A stretch of 14,325 nucleotides of DNA, from the NCBI GenBank assembly GCA_002440145.1, contig DJRS01000021.1, forward strand, positions 1 to 14,325. The letters are read 5' to 3'. The stretch's first letter is position 1; the number at the start of each line of letters is the position of its first letter. The notes below the pieces were generated by a model. It saw only the letters and a list, made by a program, of their open reading frames with translations. It was not told the origin of the DNA and searched no databases. This document shows positions 14,138-14,325 of this stretch, one piece after another. A program made the translations under genes and the position numbers. The stretch comes from Verrucomicrobia bacterium UBA6354. Lineage in GTDB: Bacteria; Verrucomicrobiota; Kiritimatiellia; RFP12; UBA1067.

Positions 14138-14325
14138 GCCGGCGACCTTTCCACCAAATAAGAGGCGCATATCCCGTTCTGTCCCGTGAGCGAACAATCG
14201 AACCCCTTGGGTGTTCGCACTACGCGTAGATTCACCGCGGCATTTGGGCGGATAATCTTCTGGAATTTGAGCCGGCGATAGTCCGCCCGCCCGGGGAAAT
14301 CGGGAAACACCTGCCGGGCAAAATG
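14134..14325 (-). CDS. ApeI/FabZ-like 3-hydroxyacyl-ACP dehydratase, C-terminal part (gene continues beyond the window)
   Basis: The last 63 codons of a minus-strand gene are present; its start lies outside the window. 'DYRRLKFQKIIRPNAAVNLRV' followed by 'FDCSLTGQNGICASYLVE' matches the end of hot-dog-fold dehydratases of the FabZ/ApeI type ('...lKFqr.irPgd.l.l...' and '...G...asg.l'). The catalytic His/Glu part is not in view, so this is a partial call. In some clusters this domain is fused to an acyl-CoA/AMP ligase, which cannot be judged here. Its TGA (14136-14134) overlaps the ATG of the LolA-like gene. Confidence 0.65.
   Translation of the reverse strand, partial: HFARQVFPDFPGRADYRRLKFQKIIRPNAAVNLRVVRTPKGFDCSLTGQNGICASYLVERSPA

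Overview
The window looks like a stretch of chromosome from a GC-rich, Gram-negative bacterium. A LolA-like outer-membrane carrier and an RND/MMPL exporter imply an outer membrane. The Rex protein resembles the 'GVGSLG...NFAP...QN' clade I recall from Clostridia, Spirochaetes and Bacteroidetes. The first gene resembles large PA14-like anchored proteins I associate with Verrucomicrobiota, Kiritimatiellota and Lentisphaerota. I therefore favour a PVC-superphylum bacterium, with modest confidence because no search was possible. Apart from rex, every gene I can support lies on the minus strand.

Region 1 (1-1560): a membrane-anchored protein with an acidic, proline-rich stalk and a PA14-like domain, followed by a compact divergent control region with three ACTTTT-type half-sites. 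Region 2 (1560-2216): rex, the only plus-strand gene, driven by a near-perfect extended -10 promoter that leaves almost no room for a leader. It converges on nadA with only 12 bp between the stop codons.

Region 3 (2229-7604): a tightly packed minus-strand operon read in the order AI-2E/PerM-family membrane protein, GT-A-like glycosyltransferase, hisB, hisA, M16 zinc peptidase, nadA. Most junctions overlap as ATGA or TGATG, or lie 1 nt apart. Its promoter has the same TGGTATAAT element as rex, placed so that the predicted start of transcription is the A of the ATG.

Region 4 (7645-9573): a translation-linked operon of tRNA-Asn (with encoded CCA), rpmE, prfA and a divergent-PAP2 membrane protein, led by a recognisable tRNA promoter. 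The place after prfA that often holds prmC is taken by the PAP2-like gene.

Region 5 (9574-9788): noncoding DNA with three perfect 22-bp-period repeats and an 8-bp stem-loop. Region 6 (9789-14325): the end of a minus-strand operon encoding the C-terminus of an ApeI/FabZ-like dehydratase, a LolA-like periplasmic carrier, an MMPL exporter, a lactonase-family beta-propeller and a small membrane-anchored protein. Dehydratase, LolA and MMPL together are the signature of aryl-polyene-type pigment or lipid gene clusters, so the window probably catches the 3' end of such a cluster. It carries an unusual translationally coupled propeller gene.
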